Assembly (NCBI RefSeq): GCF_900142925.1
Contig: NZ_FRCN01000005.1
Span: forward strand, 62,001-126,000
DNA length: 64,000 bases
From: Chitinophaga sp. CF418
GTDB taxonomy: Bacteria > Bacteroidota > Bacteroidia > Chitinophagales > Chitinophagaceae
Reading direction: 5' to 3'
Shown piece after piece: positions 8,501-18,800 of the stretch (its first letter is position 1; every line of letters begins with the position of its first letter). The translations under genes were made by a program, and so were the position numbers. The notes beneath the pieces were generated by a model. That model made no database searches and was not told the DNA's origin. It saw only the letters and a program-made list of their open reading frames with translations.

Positions 8501-11160
8501 TTCCTGTCCCAATCATAGCTGGCCTTATGCTTCAGAAAAGCCAGGTATTTATAATACTCAGGATGGAATTTCAGCAACGCCTCTGCCCAGGAATCCTTGA
8601 ACTTGGCCGCAAATGCTTTTGGTGATAATTGCTGAGGTTTAACATATGACTGCGTTTCATCGTCATATACCATATCAGGCAAACCAGCCTCATTCATATA
8701 GTAAACGGTATCGCGCCTGTATGGAGGAAGGAAACCCTGATCCTTATGATAGAATATGGAATAAACGTTAGTAGTACTGTCATCCGGATTGGCATACTGT
8801 CCTGAAGGTGCGGAAACATCCAGCAGCATCCCTTTGCGGATATCTGTAGCGTCACTGGTGGTATTACATAAAGCATCACAGTTCTCAACAGCATTATTAT
8901 AGTCTGATAATGCCTGTGCTTTGTACAAAGCGGAATCTTCTACTGCTTGTCCTATAAGCGCTGGGTATTTAGCCCAGAATTGAGCCCAGGTACCAATACT
9001 ATCACGGCAGGATTTACAATCGGGTACACATTGCGCAGTCTCCAGCAAAGAGCGTTGCTGCTGTATAAACTGATCGAGTGTGATGCAGGTATTCTGCTTC
9101 AGGAAGATGCTATCTCTGTAGTATTCCAGTGCCTCACGGTTAATGGTCAGCTGCTTGGTGACCTCATAGTTCCCTTTCGGCAGGTTTACTGTAAAACTCA
9201 CATTGAAATCTCTGGGCTGGATGCTACAATCTGCCTTTATACTGTCCAGGTTATAGTTGTGGAATACCGTGTCAAAAGGTTTACCACCTAAACGCTGGTT
9301 ATAAGCATCGTCTGTGATCTTTATTTCAAGATCATAAAGACCATTGAAGCATATTTGCCCCTGGCAACCGTTCAGTTTTATTGCTGGCGCCTTCAGCTGG
9401 TAATTAAAGGTGTAGTCACCTTTCATCGTCACCAGCTGGCTTTGCCTGTTTTCTAATGTCAGGTCCTTGACGATGTTACTGTTCTTAGTGGATAAGGTAT
9501 CAGTAACACTCAGTTCACTATAGGAAGACAGGTCAGACAGGCTGGCGCTATCTGGCCGACCGGCGAGGGCAGTAGCCACGGTACGGCCATGCATATCTAC
9601 ATAGCTTACGGCATACTGTCCGTTCGCATCCTGGACCATGTTCTTGAAATAGTGTGTCCTATCGCCCGCATCTGTACCGAAGAGGGCATCCAGGTCGTTC
9701 ACTCCGGGAGAACCATAGTAGTATTCCGTCTCATGATTGCTGCCGATGCTGAATACAGGTCCTACCCCACCCTGACGGCTGATCCTTCCTGTATTGTCCT
9801 GTGTATAAACAGTCTCTGTAAAAGCATATCCTTCCGCATCAGGAATGAACTTGTTAAAACCTGAGGTATCGGGATTATTCGGAGAATAATACTGGTTAGC
9901 ACCACTGCTGGTAGACATCGGGTTGGCGCTTGCCGTCAGGAAAGTTGTGGGAGAAGGCAGTGTATCATACTGTCCTTTGTCATACTCGGCACTATTAATC
10001 CCCGTATTGAATCCCGGTGAATATTTGATAATACTATTCAAAGTAGGCGAAGGCATTACCTGTATCGTCGGTCTGCCCTGATGATCGTAAAAAGTCTCTC
10101 CTACGATGGTAGTGTTGGTCGTATTATCCTTTGTTACTGTCTGCCGGTTTCTTAAGCTACCGTCATAGTACTGTACAACAGATTTACGTTTGCCTTCCTC
10201 TGCAAAGCTGGTGGTAGCCTGCCAGTTCATTGAAACCTGATGACCGTCAAATGCATAACTACCCAATCCCCCTGGGAAAGCAGAGCTCCACGCGGTCTCT
10301 ATACGCACATTACGCTCTCTTTCCTGCACCGCTCTTACCCTGAAATAAAGTACGCCTTCCTGATCGTATAGTAATGGAATATTATAGCTATTGCCGGTAT
10401 TAACGCCATTTCCACGGATCGTTACACGGGATGCATTATTCTTAAATATCAGTGCAGTATTGATAGGGTTTCCGTATCTGTTTACCCTTAATGCACTTGA
10501 ATCGATATATGCCCATTCAAGGTCATAGACATCTGCACCGATTACCGTTGCCCAGCTAACGATGAGTTCATCAGCATCGTTAAAATCGACAGGTTGAATA
10601 GACGTGAAGCTTTTTACAGCATTATCCATGCAGGACAATTTATATACAGGGTAAACCTGCATTTCATTGTCAAGCACTAAAGCAGGTTTAATGTCTGTAC
10701 TGCTTGTCACAGTCAGGCTGAGTACGCGTACCCTTACCTGGTGCGCATTATTAAACACAAAGCTGCTTCTGCTCGTATAGGTACTGGTATCTACATAATT
10801 GATAGATAAAGTTCTGTCCACAGAATCCTGTTGAAGGTCAGGTCTTGTGTAAATGATCCTGATGGCTACATTAGCAGTAAATGTAGCAGGTAAATTTATG
10901 GCGGAATATTCGTTGATCTTAAACGTGATGACGTTCCTCACTTTGTAAGGTGTATCCAACGAATTGATGGTTGCCGGATTGAAATACAGGCTATCTGTTA
11001 CCGTAGCAACAGAGTCTTTAGCTATCTGCCCTTTGCTGCCATTCAGTGTCTGCTTCAGTGAGATCACAGACTGTGCCTGACCGGCAACAGCCATCATCAG
11101 CAACAGGCAGGCCAATGCCCAGGATTTCATATGGTTCAGGGATAATAAAAATGGTCTCAT
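2584..11160 (-). CDS. Giant Rhs/YD-repeat polymorphic toxin
   Basis: A 2858-residue secreted protein. It has a signal peptide (SWALACLLLMMAVAGQAQ). A DUF6443-like segment lies at about 310-450 (VVQYYDGSLRNRQTV, then FYDHQGRPTIQ). A cysteine-bearing helical region (CVPDCKSC and similar) spans about 680-1300. A block of DGGY.LAGS-type repeats at about 1345-1735 looks like a beta-propeller. YD repeats run from about 1867. The Rhs core is at 2545-2597 (YGFNGKENDNEVKGD to FLSVDPLTPEYPELTPYQF). The final 260 residues are a variable toxin-like domain ending HINTNEGPHVRIQRG...KWDNGEKYFI. In Rhs proteins the YD repeats form a shell around the C-terminal toxin, released after the core is cut. The start overlaps the stop of the 541-aa gene by 4 bases, and an immunity gene follows after 2. 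The toxin activity is not recognised; histidines near the end could be catalytic. Confidence 0.9.
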   Translation of the reverse strand: MRPFLLSLNHMKSWALACLLLMMAVAGQAQSVISLKQTLNGSKGQIAKDSVATVTDSLYFNPATINSLDTPYKVRNVITFKINEYSAINLPATFTANVAIRIIYTRPDLQQDSVDRTLSINYVDTSTYTSRSSFVFNNAHQVRVRVLSLTVTSSTDIKPALVLDNEMQVYPVYKLSCMDNAVKSFTSIQPVDFNDADELIVSWATVIGADVYDLEWAYIDSSALRVNRYGNPINTALIFKNNASRVTIRGNGVNTGNSYNIPLLYDQEGVLYFRVRAVQERERNVRIETAWSSAFPGGLGSYAFDGHQVSMNWQATTSFAEEGKRKSVVQYYDGSLRNRQTVTKDNTTNTTIVGETFYDHQGRPTIQVMPSPTLNSIIKYSPGFNTGINSAEYDKGQYDTLPSPTTFLTASANPMSTSSGANQYYSPNNPDTSGFNKFIPDAEGYAFTETVYTQDNTGRISRQGGVGPVFSIGSNHETEYYYGSPGVNDLDALFGTDAGDRTHYFKNMVQDANGQYAVSYVDMHGRTVATALAGRPDSASLSDLSSYSELSVTDTLSTKNSNIVKDLTLENRQSQLVTMKGDYTFNYQLKAPAIKLNGCQGQICFNGLYDLEIKITDDAYNQRLGGKPFDTVFHNYNLDSIKADCSIQPRDFNVSFTVNLPKGNYEVTKQLTINREALEYYRDSIFLKQNTCITLDQFIQQQRSLLETAQCVPDCKSCRDSIGTWAQFWAKYPALIGQAVEDSALYKAQALSDYNNAVENCDALCNTTSDATDIRKGMLLDVSAPSGQYANPDDSTTNVYSIFYHKDQGFLPPYRRDTVYYMNEAGLPDMVYDDETQSYVKPQQLSPKAFAAKFKDSWAEALLKFHPEYYKYLAFLKHKASYDWDRKMEAVDEYATARDSGYLNPIADTAFVFPAVQANKDPLAAENSLWNTQLKQILTNYNSQTAPDSKLSLWSVATLSVKCKDAVKGCFDTYKTPSAAFNEAVLCQGDLDMAWRSFRQSYLAAKHNLLDADIYNVGAPAGYAMITAEQLIEIGKYPRFNTSAAALSQNGLGYLSTNKTQNELTDSLNKALDTVYAQTCRAYVSTWMQQLAPCKYDTTAWKEIRTKLLEVCRQGSDVDHPLGASSVKPSSSYKYKSFQDVLDEYNQTNHIDSPWTCNAYLITAPAPYDKQPAYADKQTYTGPTDCECNQLRTLQTEYNVRKKNIDTTLAAYLNRTRGTSLVQADIQVLLNACSASAGSCSYLSQPVEIPVLIQCNVAPPCVSCTEVKQAYDSFKVKFPGVTPMEQETDSLQQLKNQLFAAYMNNRLGFGKQAWEYLVFMDTCALYTTKDSTVCKAGNKLYHTYEEWLGRGVVIADMVRTPDNGYLLAGSLKGIADSTVSLARVSDTSNVSVGPVTPVVQRDTVALLLKVDKNGNVEWAKHYGFGSDNYFTKVRTTSEGGYVAIGSVQSVGRDSSAVLIVKTDVTGNVQWSRKIGLSTANGETGWDIIQTSDGGYAFAGRTNNNYVDSTGDWLVGAIDANGYGKWLRQLGNGSIDEAYSMFEDHDSLVVLGSTFLVHSGGWRDYDVVIVKLNKNTGVTNKIFRYDFGSAPGTNNNYPNIVQKTTYGFLFNVTNGIGKSARSGIVGITNNGDVLSSRQLSSPLDTVVAQGMPMVGSANGILAVQNVLTQPKNIFTFNKINSDTTLAWSDLIKLDSSSFLNDVLERSDGGYVAGGTYGTRGLLVYTPVSGRLTCGDSTLNSTFTSLRVTPNKNGQMNINMARSIDSALLPISIQSVDLTIYDFGLGCNDSDSCYKIRGGPLLCGNSNAIFRSYTDSSNNCSDNEYFAVSKGTELYNAYVDSLRTSFGNTYTDSCIQAGQKEAYTLTYNISEYHYTLYYYDQAGNLVKTVPPAGVVVDRSASWASRVRAARAAGIDLTPAHTMVTKYRYNTLNQVVAQRTPDAGDSKFWYDRLGRLAVSQNAKQQPLAAYSYTQYDPLGRITEVGEISSSTAMDNALSRSPGSLSAWFTNSANSRTQITRATYDIANSFIVGYLSPVNLRNRVAWTALYDSAPEQAAGGYAAATFYSYDIHGNVDTLLQDYKKGSMAAAQNRFKKIVYRYDLISGKVNHVAYQPGMPDAFYHRYSYDAENRLTNVETSSDSVYWENDAFYQYYKHGPLARSVIGQQQVQGMDYAYTLQGWLKGVNSTSIGTGFDMGHDGTSAARDVFGFALHYYGDREYKTLGQGLSPFASVGNTGFKPLFNGNIGAISQSIPSLGTPLQYAYNYDVLNRLKGMQVSRGLDSLINKWTPVSLPDFKEDISYDANGNILTYNRAGSNTFAGKPQPMDSLIYNYKAGTNKLTYVQDKVSPSNYDVDIDNQLSGNYDYDSIGNLTKDVSAGITAIDWTVYGKIRSIIKGGTLINYTYDVAGNRINKNVNGIETWYVRDASGNVMAVYEKGDPGVNGGKLSRSEVHLYGSSRLGVNSLVTNLEDAQPSTAVNLPGLDSGININFIRGNKVFELSNHLGNVLATVSDKRWLQTAGWYKADVRSAQEYYPFGMMMVGRSYNAGNYRYGFNGKENDNEVKGDGNQQDYGMRVYDPRLGKFLSVDPLTPEYPELTPYQFASNRPIDGIDLDGLEYVMFMDLEKKILGTNHLEKIDKGFTERATKALASLKNLPAAIRSSLKTLPTTTTIADPRVKDHFTEIGKNFVHSAKDIVNDYGSLIRKASRGNEFAIGALAFETAMFLTPGAEELKGLTFETKTLSHLNKTINIAKRSITNAEGYEVTRFFVRNEDDLLRVAEDAAGGSLDNFVERKPNRWVGELNGEQIQIEWEPAGHINTNEGPHVRIQRGVVNPKNGKLKWDNGEKYFIYGQEQLFKPKAKK
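3365..3540 (-). repeat. Rhs-core homology segment, main copy
   Basis: Counterpart of 1577-1752. It encodes the conserved core just before the variable toxin end of the main rhs gene. Confidence 0.85.
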
Positions 11161-12782
11161 TGGTCAGTGTTTTCTTTTAAAAGTGCACTCCTCGTTTCGG
11201 TAATGGTTTTTACACCACGCTCCGTTTCTTTCTTCAGGCGAATGAGTGTACCATCATCATCATATTCATAAAAGGTCGCATAGTTATTCTCATCCAGTTC
11301 TGCCATCAGGCGCAGATCTGAAGGATTGTATACATACGACTTCATATTGGCATTGTAAGGATGTATCCTGATATCGTCAAAGTATACTGCATGCCCTGCT
11401 ATTGCCTGCATCACGATAGATATGGAAGTTGCATCCTCCGGAACAGAGATCACTTCCTCATAACGTTGCCATCCTTCAATAATAGCGCCCTTAGGCTGGG
11501 CAATAACAGTGGTACTATCACCAGGTTGTTTAATCAGTATGGAGAACCTGTTACCGGCATATGCAGTGCCCTGGCAATCCTGGGATTCCTTTACCCAGGC
11601 ACTGACTACGATCGTCTTACCTGCGATAGGTGAAAAGGATGGCAATAATGCGCTTGCATCAGTACTTATTGTAGACAGGCCGTAAATAGTCGTATCGCAG
11701 CCTGTCTGACCTTTATTAAATGCAAGACCAAACCCGTCGTCTTCTGTACCTGTTATTCCGGCACTGATACCGGCGCTTGTATCTACCCGGAGACTGAACT
11801 TTCCTGTATGTTGTTCGGTAGTGTCGAATTTGTTCCTGTAATAAGAAAAGTCGAAACTCCTTGGAACGGCGCATACAGAGTCACAGGGACTACCGCCAAA
11901 ATCGTAATCCTCAAATCCTTCATATGCGATCTCCCTGTATCTGGCATTCTGTGCTACAGCCACCGGCAATGCATCGTCATAACCATACAAACCGGCATTG
12001 TAACGCCCGAGGGGATCCTTATTCTCCAATTCAGCCCCCTTGCGATTCACCAACGTCAACTGACTGTTCCAGACCCATTTCGTTGTGTCGTTCACCATTT
12101 TAAGGGTATTGCTGTTAAATTTCCAAAAGGAAGAAAAGCTACGGATGCCGCCTGCTCTACGTAACGATACATCCTGGGTAAAAGACGTTTCATTACGGTC
12201 GCTGTAATAGACATATGAACTGGATGGCCTCCAGTTACCAACCAGTCCGTATAAATATGGATTTACTGAGGCATCAGTAATGGCGCTAATACAAGCGCTG
12301 GTCGTCACCGGAGTACAAGTCGCACAGGAATCTACCTGTAAACGGGCAACTAATGTAGACCCTCCATTTACATGATAAGTGACTGATCCGTCAGTGCCGC
12401 AGGCATCACTTCGTAGATTATTGAATGTCACGTTACCGCTGACGGATTTTATTGACACCGTACAATCTCCTATCAGTGCCTGATAAGTAGTAGCGGTAGC
12501 TGCTTGCGTCTTAGCATAGAAGGCACCGTTTATATTACGGGATAGGATCGCGCACTGTGTGTATGATACACTGTACCCTGCATCTCTTGCATCTTCCAGA
12601 ACAGCAGCTAATGTCATACCGTCTGATGCCTTTGTGAACAACCTTTGTGAGGTGATCAGGTAATCGAATAGTGGCTTCAGACATTCGCATGTACAGGGAG
12701 ATCCTGAGCTTTGGGCTTGCGAACCCAGAGCTATATTTAATAATAGCAGGGCTATTGCTAATACCCGAAAATATGTTCTCAT
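11157..12782 (-). CDS. Secreted Rhs-operon middle protein with YD-like C-terminus
   Basis: 541 residues. There is a signal peptide (VLAIALLLLNIALGSQAQ) followed by a Cys cluster (CTCECLKPLF). A segment with CISAITDASVNPYLYGLVGNW suits a secreted Bacteroidota Rhs partner. Residues about 310-460 look like a jelly-roll carbohydrate-binding fold (GKFSLRVDTSAG, then IVVSAWVKESQ and YFDDIRIHPYNA). The C-terminal 70 residues (NPSDLRLMAELDENNYATFY, then YDDDGTLIRLKKETERG) are YD-repeat-like. It begins 22 bases after the 2199-aa gene and overlaps rhs by ATGA, so the three are translated together. It may supply shell strands or an adaptor for the Rhs protein; that role is inferred. Confidence 0.8.
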   Translation of the reverse strand: MRTYFRVLAIALLLLNIALGSQAQSSGSPCTCECLKPLFDYLITSQRLFTKASDGMTLAAVLEDARDAGYSVSYTQCAILSRNINGAFYAKTQAATATTYQALIGDCTVSIKSVSGNVTFNNLRSDACGTDGSVTYHVNGGSTLVARLQVDSCATCTPVTTSACISAITDASVNPYLYGLVGNWRPSSSYVYYSDRNETSFTQDVSLRRAGGIRSFSSFWKFNSNTLKMVNDTTKWVWNSQLTLVNRKGAELENKDPLGRYNAGLYGYDDALPVAVAQNARYREIAYEGFEDYDFGGSPCDSVCAVPRSFDFSYYRNKFDTTEQHTGKFSLRVDTSAGISAGITGTEDDGFGLAFNKGQTGCDTTIYGLSTISTDASALLPSFSPIAGKTIVVSAWVKESQDCQGTAYAGNRFSILIKQPGDSTTVIAQPKGAIIEGWQRYEEVISVPEDATSISIVMQAIAGHAVYFDDIRIHPYNANMKSYVYNPSDLRLMAELDENNYATFYEYDDDGTLIRLKKETERGVKTITETRSALLKENTDQ

Positions 12783-12804
12783 AAAACTCTTTATATAAAA
12801 TAGT

Positions 12805-15800
12805 TTATTGATTTATTATTGTATACCCTGTACCAACGAGCAATTCATAATTCCATTGCTTGCAATGCCCAAGACTATCAGACCATTGAGTAAGGATCTT
12901 CTCTCCAATAACAGTCGTCGTTCCATTACATACAATTGTTTTCTGAGAAGGAACATCCTGTCCACCATTTCCGGAACAATCAACTAATGTTACCAGGTAA
13001 TTAACTGTTAAATCCGTAACAGAAAGAGGAATTGTACCTTGTGGATCTGCGTAGAAAGCCAGGGATATCTTTTCATATGTATTTTCTTCATCGCTGCCAG
13101 GTGCATCCGCAAATAACATTTTAACATAAATAGTTTGCCCTCCACAGCTACCATAAGCATTCGCATACACCTGTGCCGGCAATGCAAACCTTGCACGGGC
13201 CTTATCATTAGCCGCAGCCTTGCTGATCATTGATGTATCAACATTTGCCGGTATTGAATAATATACACCAGTAGGTACTCTGCCGGAATCACAAACCGGA
13301 TAAACCAGCATACCCGTAGTGTCATTACTATAGTAACAGCGTCCGTTGATACCCGCACTTATCTCTGCACTGTCTCTGAGACGTTGCTTCACCTGCTGGT
13401 CAGCGTCTTCCTGGCTGATGGTAGAAGTGAAGACACCGGCAGCGATCTTATATGTATACGGCAATGGAATAGCGTCCGCCTGACAGGTATGCTGCTGGAT
13501 TGTTACGCTATCGGCCCTGCTTTTATAGGTATAACTACAGTTTCCATTTATATTAGCATAGATCTGCCCCATACTGTCTATCTCAGACACGGCCATTGCA
13601 TTTGCATCTGCTACACTAATAGTCGAAGAATACCTGTTCGCAGGTACAGTATATGTTACATTCGTACCCTGTATGCCCGTACCGCAATCATTCTTCTTGA
13701 TCACCCTGCTTTGTGCCAGGTTACCATAGTACCGTATGCCACATTCACCACCAGCTCCTACATACTGGCTGTATGGTACAGTCACGCACTGAACAGATTT
13801 CAGCTGCTTTTTCTTATCGGCCACTTTCCAGAACTGGTTATAAGCTACCGAGGAAGCAGCAACTACATTGCTGGTACTATCCAACACGAGCGTCATCTTT
13901 CCAGCTACTAATTTGAGCGGATTACTCAAACTGGTTACGCCACCAACCGAGGCAGCTATGTTGCGCCGTCCTGAACGTACGATCTTTAATGAAATGCCAT
14001 CTCCGGAAAACGGTACTCCATCCCTGTCAACGAAATAGATATCCGGCTTACCACCGGTCGTAACATTTGCATCTATTGCATAAATAAAGGCGGATGCCGG
14101 GAAAGTGGCCAGTTTAGGATCGCATTCCGTTCCCGCTACCCTTTCATAGGAATGTATCAACAGCTCATCACCGGCAGCAAAATAATGGGTGGTATCATTA
14201 TTCAGTCCTTCAACAATCCGCCCATTGTTCATCTTAATATTGTTCATCACCAGGCCAATGTTCTTATAGGCACCACTCATACCATCGTAAGCCCAGCCAA
14301 CCGGAAAGCTGAAATTGTAGATGGGGTCATTGAACTCATTCTGTGTGCTTGTCAGTAATACATCTCCTGTTTCACCGTCATATAAAAGGTTGCGGGTAGC
14401 CACCCTGCTGCCTTTATCAATGGCGATGACACTATCCAGGATACCGTGCCTGCTCACAATCTTGGTTGCTGCAACAGAGCGGAACTTTGTTTCCTCACGT
14501 TGCATCAGATTCAATGCCATTGGTATCAGGAATAATGGCGGGAAGGAAAACGTAAACAGGTCTGCATTAATATTTAAGTTGTGGCTGTTAGTGACAGATC
14601 GCTGCTCTCTCATATCCATCATCAGTTCTATGTCTTTACCGATACTGGCGGTATCAATAGTTCCATTCGGAGCAATAACACTTACCGTATTATTCAGATG
14701 TTTATATAAAGCCTTCTCATCATCTACCTTATAGAAATACTCCGCGTAGGTAAGCGCTTTCTCAGGATCTGTTTCAGCATAAGAAGCCTGCGACTTAATC
14801 TTACCGGTCATATCATTCAGCTCTACTTTAAAGCCCTGGCTTAAGGCCAGGAAGTGACGGGCATTGATATGCAGGAAGTTTGATAACAGCGGTTTGAACC
14901 GCTTCTTATTATCTCCGAGATTGCTCATATCTGTTAATGTCGGGAAGTCATACCCCGTATAGAAGCTGGTTTCTTCATATCCATTTGCAGAACGGGTCTT
15001 ATCAGCATGGATCGTCCTAACACGCACCTTGCTATATCCTACCGAAGGAGCCGGGAAAAAACCTTCCCCGAATGGCAGTTCGGTATATCCCCTGTCAACG
15101 GGGGTCAATGTTGACACCTGCAGATTATACTCCACCGGCAACTTCCATGGGTTTTCCTCTCCACCGATGATCGGTTCATAAGACGCCACTCCGCTACTGA
15201 TCACTTCTTTCTTACCATTGACATCGCGGGTGGTGGTGTATTGGTATTCCTGACCGTAAACAGACTCTTTCTGTTTCGTCATCTTATTCCAATAGTCATA
15301 GACAACCACCTTTTTCACACGCAAACCGCCACCATATTTTTTATAATAAGGGTTATTCAAACGCGCGTAGCTCCGGCTAAGATCTACATTCCTCGCCCAC
15401 TTCTTGACCCTTGTCATCACTTCGAATGTCAGCAGCAGGTTGTTAATGTTATCCGCCTGTGACATCAACACCTTAATGGCATCTACTGCACTTAAGTCAT
15501 CTCCAACATCAGAGCCGGGATAAGCTTTGGAAGGAAGGTTTAATTTCAGGAACTGAATGGCTGACTGTGCCAGCGGACTATACACGCTTCTCGGTGTATT
15601 CATTTTAGCAGCAGGATCAATAGCTTTCATTCTTACCCAGATCGTTTTTCCTCCATTAATAAATCCAAACTGTCCAGGGTCGAGGGTAGCATAACAAGGT
15701 ACATACTCCCGGCCTTTACCGAACTTATCTCCCGGCATCTCCACAAACAGACGGAAATACAGCTTATCCATGTTCTGCAGATACCTGTTATATACTTCCT

Positions 15801-18800
15801 CATTGCTGCTTACTGCATAGGGCACATTCACCGCTACATACATATAATCTATCAATCCGTACAGATCAGCACTCAGATCGCTTAACGAAGCAGGCTTTCC
15901 CGCAGAGAAGCCTGCTATCTGGAACATCTGCGCGGCACGTTTATTCTGCACATATGCATAGTCATCACTTTCATACGTGATCTTCATACGGCCACCGGAT
16001 GGAAGTATGATAGAATCCAATGTCCAGGCAGCGGCATTCTGTGCAGCAAGTGTACTGTCCTGCAGGGAATATGGATAATCTGCGTTCGTCAGTACATTAC
16101 CTGCAGAAGATCCGGGGTTCTGTAGCGGGTCTTTATAGTTACCCCAGCGGTCATTCGATTTAGGATTATAACCAGGGTTATTACTGTTATAATAGAACAC
16201 ATAAGGATTACGATTACGTCGTCCTGTGGTATCATTGCCATTATACGTGAACCATATCCTCTTCAAGGTCAGCTTACCATTATTATTCAAGGGCTTGTTA
16301 GCCCCCTGGCAAAGCTCATAGCTATAATCAAAGTGTACAGTCTTAATTGGTCTTGCCGCTGTACCATGTGCTTTAAAGTCGGCCTTGGTATACAGGTTGA
16401 TCTCATCCAGTTTACGCGCACGCTGGTCTGGCAACCTGAGACCATTTTCATCAATAGCTGCCAGATCATCACGCTTGCTTACTTTGAAAGTAGCGATCAT
16501 GTTCTTTGACTCGATCGAATTGAGGTACCACAGCTCTTTCTCACCATATACATAATTTCCTTTGTCGTCCCGGTTATCTGTTTTCAGGCCTTCGCTATAT
16601 CCAGCCTGGGCCTCACCGAAGCTGGTGGCGTCAGTCCTTGCGGGAGCACGCCATTGATATGGATTTTTGATACCTGCGGTTTTGGTATAGTTGAACTTAA
16701 TAGCATCTCCGGGATCATCAGGTGTAATACCATCACCGGTGAGGTCCTGGTAATCGGGCGACAGCACGCCTGTCAGCAAAAAGGAATGCGCGTAGGCAGG
16801 TACCCGCTCACTACTGAAGTAATGATCGATACCATTTTCATTATCTACCGTATTATCCTTACCCGCAGTATACTTCACGATTCCCAGCTCTGTATTGGCA
16901 CGTCCTTTATCTGCTGCAAAAGTGACCTCTTTCTGTTGAAGATTATATACGGGGATACCGTACACATATCTCCTTCCATCTTTATTTAACACATCAATCT
17001 CAGAGATGTGATTCCTTTTACGGAAATCATTGATCCTGTTTTCTTTCGATAAAGGCAAACCTGCTACCGTGAAAGTATCCAGAGCCGGCTGATAAAGGTT
17101 CTCCCGTGGAATGATCATAGCAGGCAAGCCTCCATATTGCCAGAAGAGCCTCATCACAGCGCCTTTTTTTCCCTGGAGGAGCTCCAGCTTCAGATCATAC
17201 GTTTCGCCTGCTACCAGGTTTACCGTTGTTTTTTCAAGGGCATAGGGATGGTCATCTCTCCAGACATCGATCACCATTGTGTCATTCAGATAAAACCTGG
17301 TACCGTCATCAGAACCAACATAGAAGGTATAAGTACCTGTAACCGGCGCCTTTACTCTTCCTCTCCAGCGAACAGTAAATGCTGTATTCAGCGGAGAGGT
17401 ACCTGCAGGCAGGTTGTTATTAATAGCATTTTTATCCATGAAATTGATCTGGGAATCAATTCTGCTGAACAGGAATTGCTCGAACCCTTTACCCGAGTAA
17501 TAATCTCCCTTCAGTCCGTGTGCGGTATCTTCCGGAGCCCCGGTTGGACAAAAACCAATACCGTAAGTATTTTCCTTGTAATTCTCTATATATTTTGCCA
17601 AACCACCGCGGCCAGCTTCTTCTGCTGTGAGATAAGATATTACCTGCGTTCTCTTATCCCTGGTTCTCTGCATGTTCTTCGGACTTACGATCTGTTTACC
17701 TGCAAAACGCTGATTCTTATAACGATTGAGGATATTGGTCGTACGCAATTCACTGCTGCTGATACCAGGCTGATACAGGTTAACTGCCACCACATCATCT
17801 CCACCGATATTCCTGTAAAAGGCGGTATCATTAATCGTCATTTCACCCGGGTTCCGGAAATAAGCCGCTTCGAAGAACTTATCTGATTTCCTGAAGGCCA
17901 CGTTGGTAGCAAGCGGATTCTCTTCCATCCAGGGACCGTTAACTGTATATGCTCTGTTGAGGTGAAGGTCTACTCCTCCATGGGTCAGATCACCTCCGCC
18001 AAAATCAACACTTGCTCCACCGGAAACGTCTTTCGTCCGCATCTGGTGGTCAAACACATATCCGATATCACCACGATAAGCCCTGAAACTTCCACCTGTA
18101 CCTTCACCGGTCATACCGAAAACATCATAGGTATAAGCAGGCATCGCTATACTTGGCATTTCCGGCTTCTCCCTGTAAGGCATTTCCTTTTCCCTGTTAA
18201 AGTCCAGTAACACTGCAGCATTCGAGCCAGCATGCTGATAATTCAGATAACCGTAGGCAGGCAATGCCAGACTACGGTCAGCACTTTTGATTTCCTGTGT
18301 AGAATAATACGCACTCAGGAACCAGTTAGGATGCAATACTTTGTTGGCCGAGCCAAGCTTTGCAGTAAAGCTGAATGAGTAACTTGTATAAGGCAGAGAG
18401 ATACCAGGCGTGTAAGTAGGGTATGAAAAAGAAAGATTCGCTGATCCTGTCATTACATCCGTTGGGCTATATCTTTCATTTTTTTGGGAGTAGGTATACT
18501 GCTGCAACCCGGCAGAAAGCTGTATTGCCTTTAAACCGGAGCGTGAACTATAGGTAGAACCAATTGCTATATTACCTCCATACCCACCTTTATCCTGTTC
18601 GTACCGATACCTCGTGTTATAATCCATTGACATCCCCACTGAGGCCCCCTCCTGCGAATTGTTGGTCATGGACAGGCTACCCGATAAGGTTCCCATACTT
18701 GACGATCCTGCATTGATACCTGCACTCGCACTACTTTCAATACCAATCCCTTTATAATTGTTATAGAACAAACCAAAAGAGCCCTGAGCACTAATACCTC

